Assembly (NCBI GenBank): GCA_000687695.1
Contig: JHWZ01000015.1
Coordinates: forward strand, 1-64,000
Direction of reading: 5' to 3'
Length of the DNA stretch: 64,000 nt
Origin: Lachnospiraceae bacterium P6B14
GTDB lineage: Bacteria; Bacillota; Clostridia; Lachnospirales; Lachnospiraceae
Positions 52,511-62,106 of this stretch are shown here, in pieces. The notes under the pieces are model-generated. The model was not told the DNA's origin. It made no database searches and worked only from the letters and a program-made list of their open reading frames with translations. How positions within the stretch are numbered: the first letter of the stretch is position 1; every line of letters starts with the position of its first letter. The position numbers and the translations under genes are program-made.

Positions 52511-53305
52511 CTAAATATTTTTCAAGACCTGTAACACTCCGTCTTCGGGCATGGGACCGCAAACCTCATCGGCAGCCTCTTTCACCTCGTCTCTTGCGCT
52601 CGCAACGACGTAGCTGTGCCCGTAATCAAACATCTCGATATCATTGAAATTGTCGCCAAAAACGATCGTTTCCTCGGGCGTTATACCCAAATGCTTTTGC
52701 AAAAATGCCACGGCCGTGCCCTTCCCCGACTGGGGAGACACACAGTCAAGCCACTGCTTGCCGGCTATCACCGTCTTCACTTTCTTCTCCCACTTCGGAA
52801 TAAACCACTCCTTAGTCAATTCCTCGATCATATCCCTGTGGTAGAGAGAAACCTTCGGACACTCATCATCGATACCATCATCGATCCCCGGTACCGCCTC
52901 CATATCAAAGCCATAGCTTCCGACCATCCAGCGATACAGCTCGGAATCCTCGGATCTGCAGTAGGTTCTTTTGATCCCGGCCACCATGACATCGATCTGA
53001 GGTATTTTTCTGGCATCATGGATCAGCTCGTACACTGTATCCGGCGACAAACACGCGCTATGGATAACATTTCTGAAACCGTCAGCGACAAATCCGCCAC
53101 CCTCACATATGAAAAAAATCTTCTCAGCGACCGGCCGAAAAACCTTGTACATACTTGCGTACTGACGACCGGAGCACGCAACAAAGGTGATGCCTCTCTT
53201 TGCAAAATCCTCGATCAGAGAAAAATATTCCGGATTTATGATGCCCTCACCGCTCCCGTCGGGAACGAGGGTGCCGTCTATGTCGGATATTACCAGTTTA
53301 ACCAT
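52511..53305 (-). CDS. HAD-superfamily hydrolase, Cof type
   Basis: A 264-residue cytoplasmic phosphatase. Motif I is VISDIDGTLVPDG (nucleophile and acid Asp), motif II is CSGR, and motif III/IV is KGTAVAFLQKHLG then VFGDNFNDIEMF. The cap between motifs II and III is of the Cof type. Substrate unknown; this group acts on sugar phosphates or FMN. The start follows GAGGTAAAGA. It is monocistronic or read with cobO; a palindromic region follows on its upstream side. Confidence 0.88.
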   Translation of the reverse strand: MVKLVISDIDGTLVPDGSGEGIINPEYFSLIEDFAKRGITFVACSGRQYASMYKVFRPVAEKIFFICEGGGFVADGFRNVIHSACLSPDTVYELIHDARKIPQIDVMVAGIKRTYCRSEDSELYRWMVGSYGFDMEAVPGIDDGIDDECPKVSLYHRDMIEELTKEWFIPKWEKKVKTVIAGKQWLDCVSPQSGKGTAVAFLQKHLGITPEETIVFGDNFNDIEMFDYGHSYVVASARDEVKEAADEVCGPMPEDGVLQVLKNI

Positions 53306-53326
53306 TCTTTACCTCTTTAAAAGGAA

Positions 53327-53501
53327 GCCACGAGTACTACGCACTCGTGGCGATCGCGTCGCCTCGGATATGCCACTGCGGATGTACACCTGCCTGCGTA
53401 CGCAGGCAGGCTTGAAACCGAAGTCAGCACACGCCCGACAAGCAAGCTTGCCGCCGTGTGCTGATTTCGTTTCAGCGTATGCTTCGCATACGAGTACATC
53501 C
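53327..53501. repeat. Cluster of hairpins between ilvC and the HAD gene
   Basis: Four stems in about 175 bp: GCCACGAGT/ACTCGTGGC (53327-53351); the perfect 22-bp palindrome at 53389-53410 (CCTGCCTGCGT and its complement); GCTTGAAAC..TCAGCACACG/CGTGTGCTGA..GTTTCAGC (about 53410-53476); and CGTATGC/GCATACG (53476-53492). GGATGTAC and GTACATCC form an outer pair. No gene is seen here. Confidence 0.75.
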
Positions 53502-53529
53502 TATATCATATCTCTCGTCTTTAGACGCG

Positions 53530-54555
<1,026 letters not shown>

Positions 54556-54622
54556 TCATACCTCCTAAAAATACTTCATTATTGTTTTATAGCCAAGCGG
54601 GGTTTTCCCGTAGGTTACATTT

Positions 54623-55111
54623 TTAAACCGAGCCTCTGGCCAGACCCGTGATTCCGGTACGCACCAGCTCCAATACTTCGATGTTGTATCCCTTGAGTCT
54701 CTCGAGGAGCACATCGACCTTTGCCTGGTTTCCGGTCATCTCAATGATCATCGAATCATCCGAGATATCATCGATCTTTCCGCGAAAAATGTCCGCTATC
54801 GCGTTTATGGTCTGCAGATCATCCCTATCCGCCCTTACCTTGACCAGGCAAAGCTCTCTGTATACGGAATGATCATCAGCAAGCTCCTTTACTTTTTTTA
54901 CATCCTCAAGCTTGGAGACCTGTTTTTTGATCTGATCAAGGATGATGTCATCTCCCGTAACCGCAACCGTGATCCTCGAATATCTGCTGTCCTCAGTCAC
55001 GCCCGAGGAAACCGAATCAATGTTGTAGCCACGTCTGGCAAAAAGTCCCACGACACGCATAAGCACGCCGGATGTGTTGTTTACCAGAATAGATAATACC
55101 ACCTTGCTCAT
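54623..55111 (-). CDS. ilvN: Acetolactate synthase small (regulatory) subunit
   Basis: Regulatory subunit that mediates valine feedback on acetolactate synthase. The N-terminal ACT domain (LSILVNNTSGVLMRVVGLFARRGYNIDSVSSG) and the C-terminal ALS_ss domain are both present; 162 residues, standard. ilvC follows. It has its own promoter at 55150-55178; no T-box or leader peptide is seen, so regulation by amino-acid starvation is not evident. Confidence 0.95.
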   Translation of the reverse strand: MSKVVLSILVNNTSGVLMRVVGLFARRGYNIDSVSSGVTEDSRYSRITVAVTGDDIILDQIKKQVSKLEDVKKVKELADDHSVYRELCLVKVRADRDDLQTINAIADIFRGKIDDISDDSMIIEMTGNQAKVDVLLERLKGYNIEVLELVRTGITGLARGSV

Positions 55112-55149
55112 CAGTAATACCTCTTTTGATCAAATATGTAACGACATAC

Positions 55150-55178
55150 ATTCTAGCAACATGTACGCGTGTTGTCAA
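55150..55178 (-). promoter_or_regulatory. Promoter of ilvN-ilvC
   Basis: TTGACA (55178-55173), 17 bp, TAGAAT (55155-55150). The -35 box overlaps the stop codon of the LCP gene, so it is independent of it. About 40 bp to the ilvN start. Confidence 0.7.
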
Positions 55179-56278
55179 GAATTGAAGATAAATTTCTTTA
55201 ATGCGGCCTTGTTTTTGTTGAGATCCGGTACCAATACGGACTGTCCGTTCATCACCTGATTCGTGTATGTACCGTCTTTCGGGATCACAAACTGATTCAG
55301 CTTTGTCGTACCCATCCCGACAACAGCCATAAGGTAGCTGTAGATATCATCCTTTACGACATCCGTGGTCACACTTGGAAGAACATCTGCAGCAAGGTCG
55401 ATAAGCTCCGTCGGCGACAGCTTCTTCACCTTGGTCACGATGGACTGTATCGTAAGACGCTGTCTCTCCACACGGCCGAAGTCATCGCCCTTTCCACTCT
55501 TTGTGTATACTCCGAGAATCCTTCCGTCCGGAAGCTTTCTTCCTTTGCGGACACGACAATATCCGAGTGCCTGATGTCCGTTTAATATCTGTTTTCCGAC
55601 CTTCATGTTGCGGTATTTTTTACGTTTGATCGCAGCGCTGGTGTTGTTAAGTGCATCACACTCCGACTGAGTGAGCTCCACCTCGACTCCACCGAGCTTA
55701 TCGATAACATTTATAAATGCGTCGAAGTTTACCTCAGCATAGCCATCCATCTTTATATCGAAGTTCTGGGCTATCGTTTCATATAAGAGCGGGATCCCAC
55801 CATAATAATAAGCCGAATTAAGCTTCTGGTTGCCATACCCCGGGATAGGCACATACATGTCGCGCATAAGCGATGTGAGCTTTAACTTGCTGTGTTTGAT
55901 ATCAAGCGTCGCGATCATCATGGAATCGGATCTTCTGTCGGCGCCTTTTTTGGACAGCTCATCAAGATTCTTGTCCGCTCCGACTAAAAGGATATTTACG
56001 ATCTGCGTGTCTGACTTAAGCTTGTATTTCGACAGATCTACCTGCTCCAGCGCTTTGGTCTCATCGTAGTTGATCATCCCGAGCGCCTTGTCGCCCTTAT
56101 GCACGAGCGTCGCGGCCATCACTCCGGCGACAGCCGAAAGCATCACTCCGAATACGAGAAACACCCTCGATATGATCTTTCTTGTACGCTTTCTCTTCTG
56201 CTTCTTTTTCTGAGCCGCACGAGGGTTCCTCGGTACAGGCTGCTGTGTTCTTTGTTCGTCATTCATCTGATTTGTCAT
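55175..56278 (-). CDS. LytR-CpsA-Psr family protein
   Basis: Membrane enzyme that joins secondary wall polymers to peptidoglycan. A basic cytoplasmic start, one helix (FLVFGVMLSAVAGVMAATLV) and the LCP domain with ILLVGADK, RRSDSMMIATLD, SLMRDMYVPIPGYGNQKLNSAYYYGG and GYCRVRKG..DFGRVERQRLTI, which carry the conserved Asp and Arg residues. 367 residues. Two glycosyltransferases lie upstream in the same direction, so a wall polysaccharide function is likely. Confidence 0.92.
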   Translation of the reverse strand: MTNQMNDEQRTQQPVPRNPRAAQKKKQKRKRTRKIISRVFLVFGVMLSAVAGVMAATLVHKGDKALGMINYDETKALEQVDLSKYKLKSDTQIVNILLVGADKNLDELSKKGADRRSDSMMIATLDIKHSKLKLTSLMRDMYVPIPGYGNQKLNSAYYYGGIPLLYETIAQNFDIKMDGYAEVNFDAFINVIDKLGGVEVELTQSECDALNNTSAAIKRKKYRNMKVGKQILNGHQALGYCRVRKGRKLPDGRILGVYTKSGKGDDFGRVERQRLTIQSIVTKVKKLSPTELIDLAADVLPSVTTDVVKDDIYSYLMAVVGMGTTKLNQFVIPKDGTYTNQVMNGQSVLVPDLNKNKAALKKFIFNS

Positions 56279-56299
56279 TCTTCCACTCCAATCCTATTA

Positions 56300-57214
56300 T
56301 TACATTATCAAAAATAACCCGATGTTCCTTATCGCCCCGCTTTTGGTAAAACCGTAGCGGATCATACGCACGCGCCTTGCAAAAAACGACGCGCCTTGCA
56401 TGGTAGAAAACACATGCGCTATCTGTTTTTGATCACCTGTGAGCCTGTCTCCATATACACGATAAAACACGGCGCCCTGTCTGTATATCTGTCTGATCGA
56501 ATCTCTCTGGGCTCCGATATTTGAAAACCTGTCTTTCAAAAAGTCGGTATGATCAAGCCCGCCAACCTGGTTTCCTTCATGCTGCCTGTATAGCAGAGTC
56601 GTCTCATCGAGAAAACCGATCCGACCGAACCCTGCCGCAATCAGAGCGAGCCACCAATCATGAAACCTGATCCCCTTTGGGATCCTGTCGAGAAACCCGA
56701 CCAAAGCCCGGTTGATCATGACCGTACAGCCCATACATTTATTTTCCATCAAAAGATGATTCATGTCAATCTTTTTCGTATTAAAATGAGACGAGTGCAA
56801 AAAACTACGATTTTTCACGTTTCTACCATAGTAGAGTTCCGCATCGGTATATACCAGGACCGGCGTATCCGGCTCCCCGTCTTCTGTCTTTTTCATCTTA
56901 TCAAGGGTTTTTTCTATCTTTTCTTCCTTCCAGACATCATCCTGATCACATAGCATCACGTAGTCTGCCGATGTCTTTTTCAGCCCTCTCAAGAAGTTCC
57001 TTGTATATCCCAGGTTCTTGTTATTTATATATAAAATGATCTCCGGATGATCCTTCGCGTATTCATTTATAATATCAACTGTGCGGTCCGTAGATCCATC
57101 ATCAAATACGAGTATCCTATCCGCGCGCCTCGTCTGTGCAAGCAGCGAATCGAGCTGGGCGTGCAGGTACTTTTCTCCGTTGTATGTTGCAAGCACGATA
57201 TCAATCGTTTTCAT
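56300..57214 (-). CDS. Glycosyltransferase family 2 protein
   Basis: A 304-residue GT-A enzyme: IDIVLATYNGEKYLHAQLDSLLAQT at the start, ILVFDDGSTDRTVDI (nucleotide-sugar Asp), YVMLCDQDDVWKEEKI (metal-binding QDD). The C-terminal hydrophobic stretch is amphipathic rather than a clear helix. Similar to rhamnosyl- or polysaccharide glycosyltransferases of the family. Overlaps the previous gene by 14 bp. Product sugar unknown. Confidence 0.88.
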   Translation of the reverse strand: MKTIDIVLATYNGEKYLHAQLDSLLAQTRRADRILVFDDGSTDRTVDIINEYAKDHPEIILYINNKNLGYTRNFLRGLKKTSADYVMLCDQDDVWKEEKIEKTLDKMKKTEDGEPDTPVLVYTDAELYYGRNVKNRSFLHSSHFNTKKIDMNHLLMENKCMGCTVMINRALVGFLDRIPKGIRFHDWWLALIAAGFGRIGFLDETTLLYRQHEGNQVGGLDHTDFLKDRFSNIGAQRDSIRQIYRQGAVFYRVYGDRLTGDQKQIAHVFSTMQGASFFARRVRMIRYGFTKSGAIRNIGLFLIM

Positions 57215-58151
57215 CTTTGAATCCTTTTTTCCAATATGCCTTGTTCATGGAAAGGCTGATCACGAGCGGCTTTGGCAGGTGGCGATATCTCTTTCCCAGG
57301 AAATACCCTGCGTATTTGAACCCACTTTTCAGCACGAGCTCCGGCAAAACCCGCCATCTTCCGGTCTTTATAAGATTAACAGCTGTCGTTTTTACGAGAC
57401 GTATACCCTCAGACTCAGAGGGGACAGCATCAAACACCTTATTAAACTGTCTGTGCGATACCGCGATATCGAAGTTTCTTCGCAGATACTGCATGTTTGT
57501 ATACATGTGCGAATGATTCACCTTGGCATCGGCCACATAGGCTATCGTGTATCCCGCCTCTATAACTGACGCCGCAAAGATCGAATCCTCATTAAGAATA
57601 ACATGACACGTAAATCCGCCCAATTCACCAAATACACTTCGTCTGTACATCGCGCACACGTTGGAACAGAAATATGTCTTTATTCCGAGCGTCGGAATAT
57701 CTTCCTTTGACTTAATACAGCTTTGCTTCGGATAATTAAAAAGCCTTGTGAAACTCTCGATAGGATTTGTCCTGACATCCGCAAGCTGTCTGGCATACGC
57801 GGACGCAACTTTCGTATCATCGAAAGCCGATAAAAGCTTCTGAACGAGGTACTCATCCTCCGGCACGGCATCCTGTGTCATGAAAAGGATGAACTCGGCA
57901 TCGGAAAAGCTTACTCCCTTATTTCTGGTAGCACCATAATCAAATACTCTCTTCGGAAGCGTTGTAACAGTCACCTTCTCAAGCCGTACCAGCTTGCGTA
58001 TAAGCTCATCGTCCACCGATTCATCCCCTGAAAGTGTTACCATCAGAAAAATATTATCAGGACTCACGGTCTGTCTGCCAAGCATCCCGATCAGCTTATC
58101 GAGCTTTTCGTCAGGCTTGTATACCGGCACTATGATATCCACCAAACTCAT
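57201..58151 (-). CDS. Glycosyltransferase family 2 protein
   Basis: A GT-A enzyme of 316 residues: VDIIVPVYKPDEKLDKLIGML, VFDYGATRNKGVSFSDAEFILFMTQDAVPEDEYLV (key MTQDA), and ALHDRY-like segments replaced by CSNVCAMYRRSVFGELGGF. The last about 60 residues contain a basic, hydrophobic stretch typical of rhamnan synthesis GTs (GYFLGKRYRHLPK). ATG at 58151 has AAGGGGAGTCGGAT. It overlaps the next GT by 14 bp; the promoter is at 58203-58231. Confidence 0.87.
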   Translation of the reverse strand: MSLVDIIVPVYKPDEKLDKLIGMLGRQTVSPDNIFLMVTLSGDESVDDELIRKLVRLEKVTVTTLPKRVFDYGATRNKGVSFSDAEFILFMTQDAVPEDEYLVQKLLSAFDDTKVASAYARQLADVRTNPIESFTRLFNYPKQSCIKSKEDIPTLGIKTYFCSNVCAMYRRSVFGELGGFTCHVILNEDSIFAASVIEAGYTIAYVADAKVNHSHMYTNMQYLRRNFDIAVSHRQFNKVFDAVPSESEGIRLVKTTAVNLIKTGRWRVLPELVLKSGFKYAGYFLGKRYRHLPKPLVISLSMNKAYWKKGFKDEND

Positions 58152-58202
58152 ATCCGACTCCCCTTCCGCAGACAACTCATCATATGGTGCACACACTTTC
58201 TT

Positions 58203-58231
58203 ATTATACTATAACTTGATTCAAATTGCAA
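58203..58231 (-). promoter_or_regulatory. Promoter of the glycosyltransferase operon
   Basis: TTGCAA (58231-58226), 17 bp, TATAAT (58208-58203), directly after the T run of the rpsT terminator and about 50 bp before the first glycosyltransferase. Confidence 0.65.
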
Positions 58232-58238
58232 GAAAAAA

Positions 58239-58262
58239 GCCTGCCGGATTATCCGACAGGCT
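58239..58262 (-). terminator. Terminator of rpsT
   Basis: GCCTGTCGG and CCGGCAGGC form a GC-rich stem on the minus strand followed by TTTTTT. It ends the rpsT transcript about 60 bp after the stop codon. Confidence 0.85.
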
Positions 58263-58317
58263 GTTCGTCATATATTTCGGGGAACGACCCCGTTTTAGGG
58301 AATATAACGGATGGGGT

Positions 58318-58581
58318 TTAGCCAAGGGCATTTACAGCCTTGGTCAGGCGCGACACCTTGCGGGCAGTAGTATTCTTGTGATAGATACCCTTTTTGGTCG
58401 CCTTGTCAAGCTCGGATACAGCAGCACGAAGTGCCTCTGTAGCTGCAGCCTTATCTCCGGCTTCGATAGCAACCTCGACCTTCTTTACAGCGGTCTTGAT
58501 GCGTGAACGTACTGACTTGTTGCGGTCTGCACGCTTTCTTGAAACCAGAATACGCTTCTTTGCTGACTTGATATTAGCCAA
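58318..58581 (-). CDS. rpsT: 30S ribosomal protein S20
   Basis: Small basic protein that binds 16S rRNA. The open frame starts at 58596 with ATG, but GGAGGTG falls before the TTG at 58581, which gives the conserved start [29 protein letters not shown] is therefore used, leaving 87 residues. A TTG start is also found in E. coli rpsT. The gene is single, with a promoter not clearly visible and a terminator. Confidence 0.95.
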   Translation of the reverse strand: MANIKSAKKRILVSRKRADRNKSVRSRIKTAVKKVEVAIEAGDKAAATEALRAAVSELDKATKKGIYHKNTTARKVSRLTKAVNALG

Positions 58582-58652
58582 TTCTAACACCTCCATCTTT
58601 TTATTTGCTATAAACAGATACTCCCGTATTCTATATTAAAAAAGGCAAAATG

Positions 58653-59123
58653 TCAAGCGATTTTTTGTAAAATCATGCGTAATTCCTTTAAATCTTCGTC
58701 AGTGATCTCCCCCGGTTTCTTTTTACTCAGGAAATCGAGTATCTGATAAAGCAGATCAAACAATACACAAAGTCTGCTGTTTTCATCTCTTAACCATCGC
58801 TCCCTCACCTTCCCGGAAAATCTCCTTCTCTTTTTAAAACGATCAAACTTCCCAGGATATTTTTCCTCCAGATATGCCTCCACATACCTTAGGATATCCG
58901 ACGGGTATACTCCGACCACCCAGGCAAGATCAAACAGGCTTCTTAAACTGAAGTTTTTGAAATCCTCCGTCCTCTCCCAGTTACTCATCGTCTTTTGGGA
59001 TACACCGCAAAGCTTTCCGAAACTCTTTTGAGACACCATATACATTCTTTTCCTCAATAGTCGCACCGCATGTCCAACCGCCCTCGAATACAGTTGTCTT
59101 GCTGTCTTCTTTCTTAAATCCAT
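58653..59123 (-). CDS. XRE-type helix-turn-helix protein
   Basis: A 156-residue protein with an N-terminal HTH (SQKSFGKLCGVSQKTMSNWERTEDF, about 33-57) and a basic helical remainder with no other domain. Function unknown; likely transcription factor. The ATG at 59123 has AAAGGAGCTTAGCT; upstream in-frame extension has no site. It is divergent to the XRE gene at 59369, so the 245 bp between them probably hold both promoters and a shared operator. Confidence 0.72.
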   Translation of the reverse strand: MDLRKKTARQLYSRAVGHAVRLLRKRMYMVSQKSFGKLCGVSQKTMSNWERTEDFKNFSLRSLFDLAWVVGVYPSDILRYVEAYLEEKYPGKFDRFKKRRRFSGKVRERWLRDENSRLCVLFDLLYQILDFLSKKKPGEITDEDLKELRMILQKIA

Positions 59124-59368
59124 AGCTAAGCTCCTTTCAAAAGAAATATAATTGTCCCCAAAGCGCAAACGCCCTGTTCTGCGCCTTTTCCACGATCTAT
59201 TATACTCCCCGCAAACATGCATGTGTGCAGATTTTGTCAGCTTTTAGAAACAATTTTACTATTTATTTTAAATATAAGTAATCCGGGTTTGCGGGTAACA
59301 TTTTCCCCTGATAAAATGGTCGAAGCAATTTATCACCCATACTCAAGGTACAATAAAGGAGGGATATT
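59124..59368. promoter_or_regulatory. Divergent intergenic region between two XRE genes
   Basis: 245 bp of AT-rich DNA. The right gene has a strong AAGGAGGGATATT site. No strong consensus promoter or operator was identified by eye. Confidence 0.4.
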
Positions 59369-59689
59369 ATGGATCCGGATTTCAGCACAATTGTGGGCTC
59401 CAGGCTCAGGGAGGTCCGCACAGCCGCAGGCTTTACAGTCAATCAGTTTTCCAAGCTGTTCGATTGCAGCGAAGATCACTATCGGCGCATCGAACGTGGC
59501 ATCTACACACTCTCTTTGGAAAAGCTTGCCAGACTATACTCCTGGGCCGGTATCGATCCGCTTTTTCTGATCACGGGAAAACGGCGTTGGCTCGACAGCT
59601 CAGACGGAAAAGAATCGGAAGAAAGTGAGAATCTAATCATGATGAAGCAACTAATCGGTTACTGCAACTCTGTAGCAAAGGAGGGATAA
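59369..59689 (+). CDS. XRE-type helix-turn-helix regulator
   Basis: A 106-residue protein that is almost all HTH: VGSRLREVRTAAGFTVNQFSKLFDCSEDHYRRIERGIYTLSLEKLARL (key FSKLFDCSEDHYRRIERG). It follows AAGGAGGGATATT and overlaps the next gene by a TAAcATG junction, so it is coupled to the LytTR gene. It probably controls transcription of this small locus. Confidence 0.82.
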   Translation: MDPDFSTIVGSRLREVRTAAGFTVNQFSKLFDCSEDHYRRIERGIYTLSLEKLARLYSWAGIDPLFLITGKRRWLDSSDGKESEESENLIMMKQLIGYCNSVAKEG

Positions 59690-59690
59690 C

Positions 59691-60377
59691 ATGCCTCGTG
59701 TACTTATTTTCGGAGACAGACCAATTGATTTCATTTCGACTTCCTCAAAAGAAAAAGTGGACGTGATCGTATCAAGAAATCTCGAACGCACCAAAAAAAG
59801 AATCTCTTACGAGACCTTCGTCATGATAATAATAGATCTGGAGAACAATGTGGAAAACGGGATTCAACTTGCTGAGTTTATCAGGAACTCTCCCATCCAG
59901 CGCGCCACACCTATCGTTTTCATCTCAAAAAACCACAACAATGAACAAGCCGCCTTTCACGACTATCACTGCTATGATTACTTTATCAAACCTCTCTCAC
60001 CGCGTGACATCATAAAGATCATGTATCTTTGTCAATTCAAGGTAGATAAAGACAGATTCAGGCGTCTGGTTGTTTTCCAAATTCGTACCGAGAGATATCC
60101 GGTACGGATCAACGATATCCTCTACATTGAAAAGCTTTCCAGAAAGGTAATTGTTCACACTGTCTCCGGTAAGTTCTATGTTTCAACACTCTCCCTGTCT
60201 GACCTGGTATGCGAATACACGCCTGATTTCGTACGTATCCATCGATCAGTGATCGTAAATAAAAACCATGTCAACAGCATAATACCTGCCGAATCCAAGC
60301 TTTTGATGAATCACACCGATGATGAACTCTTCATCGGACGAACTTTTTTGAAGAAAGTGCGTGAATCATTTGACTGA
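59691..60377 (+). CDS. LytTR-family response regulator with degenerate receiver
   Basis: A 228-residue protein. The C-terminal LytTR DNA-binding domain is clear: FQIRTERYPVRINDILYIEKLSRKVIVHT, SLSDLVCEY, FVRIHRSVIVNKNHVNSI, and LMNHTDDELFIGRTFLKKV. The N-terminal half has a receiver fold: phosphoacceptor-like Asp in VMIIIDLENN and Lys in FIKPLS, but the acidic pair near the start is replaced by GD in LIFGDRPIDF. Coupled with the XRE gene. No histidine kinase is nearby. Confidence 0.82.
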   Translation: MPRVLIFGDRPIDFISTSSKEKVDVIVSRNLERTKKRISYETFVMIIIDLENNVENGIQLAEFIRNSPIQRATPIVFISKNHNNEQAAFHDYHCYDYFIKPLSPRDIIKIMYLCQFKVDKDRFRRLVVFQIRTERYPVRINDILYIEKLSRKVIVHTVSGKFYVSTLSLSDLVCEYTPDFVRIHRSVIVNKNHVNSIIPAESKLLMNHTDDELFIGRTFLKKVRESFD

Positions 60378-60438
60378 TTGATTTCTTTTAGGTATAATGT
60401 TTCCCGTGAACATTTTTACCGAAAAGAATGGAGAAGTC

Positions 60439-61101
60439 ATGAAAGAACTGTATTTGATACGTCACGGGAGACAGGACTCAAAGCTGTGTAACGTCGATGT
60501 AGGTTTATCCAGAGAGGGTTTTCTGCAGGCTACATACGCAGGAAACAGAATGGCGAACTACGGAATCGAGCGCGTGTACACTTCTGACATGCAACGTGCC
60601 ATAGAAACCGGTACTACCATCGCGCATATACTCGAGGTTCCTTATGAACAGATAAAAGATATAGAAGAAATTCACTTCGGTGGATTCACCGGAAAAACAG
60701 ATGAGCAGATACGCTCATTATATGGTGCGTTTCAGGCTGAACGCAGAAAACATGAGGCGGATATTCCGTTTCCCGTCGGCGGCGAATGCGGCGCTGATGT
60801 CGCTGCACGTGCCATGCCTGTTCTGCGATACATCTGCTCCCGCCCCGAGGACAAGGTTGCCATCGTAACTCATGGTGGCGTGATCAGATCAGTCTGCGCT
60901 CATATACTCGGTGCAAACCAAAAGGATAAACTGAAGTTCGGTATCGATATAGAAAACGGAAGCATCACCGAGCTGATCTACGACCCCGAGCGCGATTTCT
61001 TTTTCCTTGAGAGATTCAATGACTTCGCTCACCTCGAGGGACACAACGATCTTCTGCGTGCCGGCTGGAAAACATCTCTTGAGAGACAGATCGAGCCGTA
61101 A
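60439..61101 (+). CDS. Histidine phosphatase superfamily protein (PGM-like)
   Basis: A 220-residue enzyme: KELYLIRHGRQDS with catalytic His in RHG, YTSDMQRAIETG, a proton-donor region EIHFGGFTG, and VAIVTHGGVIRSV with the second His. It is of the branch that contains cofactor-dependent phosphoglycerate mutases and alpha-ribazole or broad-specificity phosphatases; substrate unknown. ATG at 60439 has GGAGAAGTC. The stop is followed within 5 bp by a long palindrome. Confidence 0.87.
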   Translation: MKELYLIRHGRQDSKLCNVDVGLSREGFLQATYAGNRMANYGIERVYTSDMQRAIETGTTIAHILEVPYEQIKDIEEIHFGGFTGKTDEQIRSLYGAFQAERRKHEADIPFPVGGECGADVAARAMPVLRYICSRPEDKVAIVTHGGVIRSVCAHILGANQKDKLKFGIDIENGSITELIYDPERDFFFLERFNDFAHLEGHNDLLRAGWKTSLERQIEP

Positions 61102-61105
61102 GGGA

Positions 61106-61260
61106 CGGCCACGTAGGCGGTCGGTTCTGATTTATCTGCTCGGGACTCCACTCGCGTCATTCTGAAACGTAGCAGTGCCGGAAACTCTTTGAGTTTCCTT
61201 AGCAGATGACGTTTCAGACAGGTCCCTCGCACGATAAATCAAACCTGCCCTACTGTGGCC
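61106..61260. repeat. Long palindrome downstream of the histidine phosphatase
   Basis: GGCCAC at 61107-61112 pairs with GTGGCC at 61255-61260; nested arms are ATTTATC/GATAAAT, GGGAC/GTCCC, TCTGAAACGT/ACGTTTCAGA, and GGAAACTC/GAGTTTCC around a TTT loop. The last part runs into the 34-bp tandem repeat. Confidence 0.75.
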
Positions 61261-61343
61261 TGTCTGGCTATATCAAATCTTCTCTACTGTGGCCTGTCTA
61301 GCGAAATCAAATCTGCTCTACTGCGACTCGCCTATCAAACAAA
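61238..61343 (+). repeat. 34-bp tandem repeat
   Basis: Units starting ATCAAA at 61238, 61272 and 61306 have exact 34 bp spacing; a shorter fourth starts at 61334. They share CTACTGTGGCCTGTCT and similar flanks. The region is likely untranslated. Short, without spacers of variable sequence, so not a CRISPR. Confidence 0.75.
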
Positions 61344-61488
61344 AACTTTTCTTCAGCTACACTCTGCAAATATGAAAGAAAGACTATCAAAAAGGAAGCC
61401 CGACCTTGCTTCGCTGCGGTCGGCCCTCGGAGGTCCAGGCTCTGGCACTTACTCCCAACCCGCTAAACAGAAAGGTTACTCAACTCAT

Positions 61489-62106
61489 ATGAATAGACTA
61501 TTTACGCATGACTCTGAAGAGAGCCATAAGGCTGAACACACCCTAAATAAGAATACACGGATAAATTATAATCTTTTAAACGATCGCACTCTGCGCGATC
61601 GTATCGACTCCTTGGGAGAGGATATACAGACTAGCAGACTCATATGGAAAGCTGTCAGAAAAATCATCAAACATCGAGATGGAACTCTATATGAAGATTT
61701 GGCATTTGTTGATACTGCTTCCCATAAGCTTGAGATTAATATGAACTATGACTATTATGATGAAACCGCTGAAATAAGTGCCTGTATTCCCAATAAGCCC
61801 ATGAGAAGAATGCTTGCAAATTCAAATCCATATTCAATAATCGGGATTCACAACCACCCAAAAAGCAATGTTCCAAGCTTTGCTGATCTGAACTCTTCAA
61901 TCACAAGAGCATATAAATACGGACTCATAATCTGTCATAACGGATTTATATTTAAGTATTTCACAAAAACCGATTATTCAAGTATTCAAGCGCGCTTTTT
62001 CCTTGCATTATTAGGGAAAATGCTATATAATTATGATAAAAAAAGAATTCAACAAACACTAATTAGACTACAAAAAGCTGGTGTAGAATTGGAGGTGCTA
62101 CCATGA
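61489..62106 (+). CDS. JAMM/MPN-motif protein (RadC/JAB-like fold), function unknown
   Basis: A 205-residue protein from the ATG at 61489 (weak AAAGG site); the frame is open from 61255 but its upstream part covers the 34-bp tandem repeat and has no ribosome binding site. Residues about 45-145 hold a JAB fold with DGTLYEDLAFVD and then HNHPKSNVPSFAD, a full HxHP(x5)SxxD zinc motif. Such domains are isopeptidases or protein/DNA-processing enzymes and are seen in polymorphic toxin and phage head-associated proteins. The small acidic gene overlaps its stop by ATGA. No phage or toxin genes accompany it. Confidence 0.72.
   Translation: MNRLFTHDSEESHKAEHTLNKNTRINYNLLNDRTLRDRIDSLGEDIQTSRLIWKAVRKIIKHRDGTLYEDLAFVDTASHKLEINMNYDYYDETAEISACIPNKPMRRMLANSNPYSIIGIHNHPKSNVPSFADLNSSITRAYKYGLIICHNGFIFKYFTKTDYSSIQARFFLALLGKMLYNYDKKRIQQTLIRLQKAGVELEVLP

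Noticed and set aside
61238-61343. Possible CRISPR array
   Set aside because: Units are 34 bp in tandem with no unique spacers between, only about three copies, and no cas gene in the window.
61255-61488. N-terminal 78 residues of the JAMM frame
   Set aside because: The part overlaps the tandem repeat, has no ribosome binding site and unusual composition; the ATG at 61489 gives a normal domain start.
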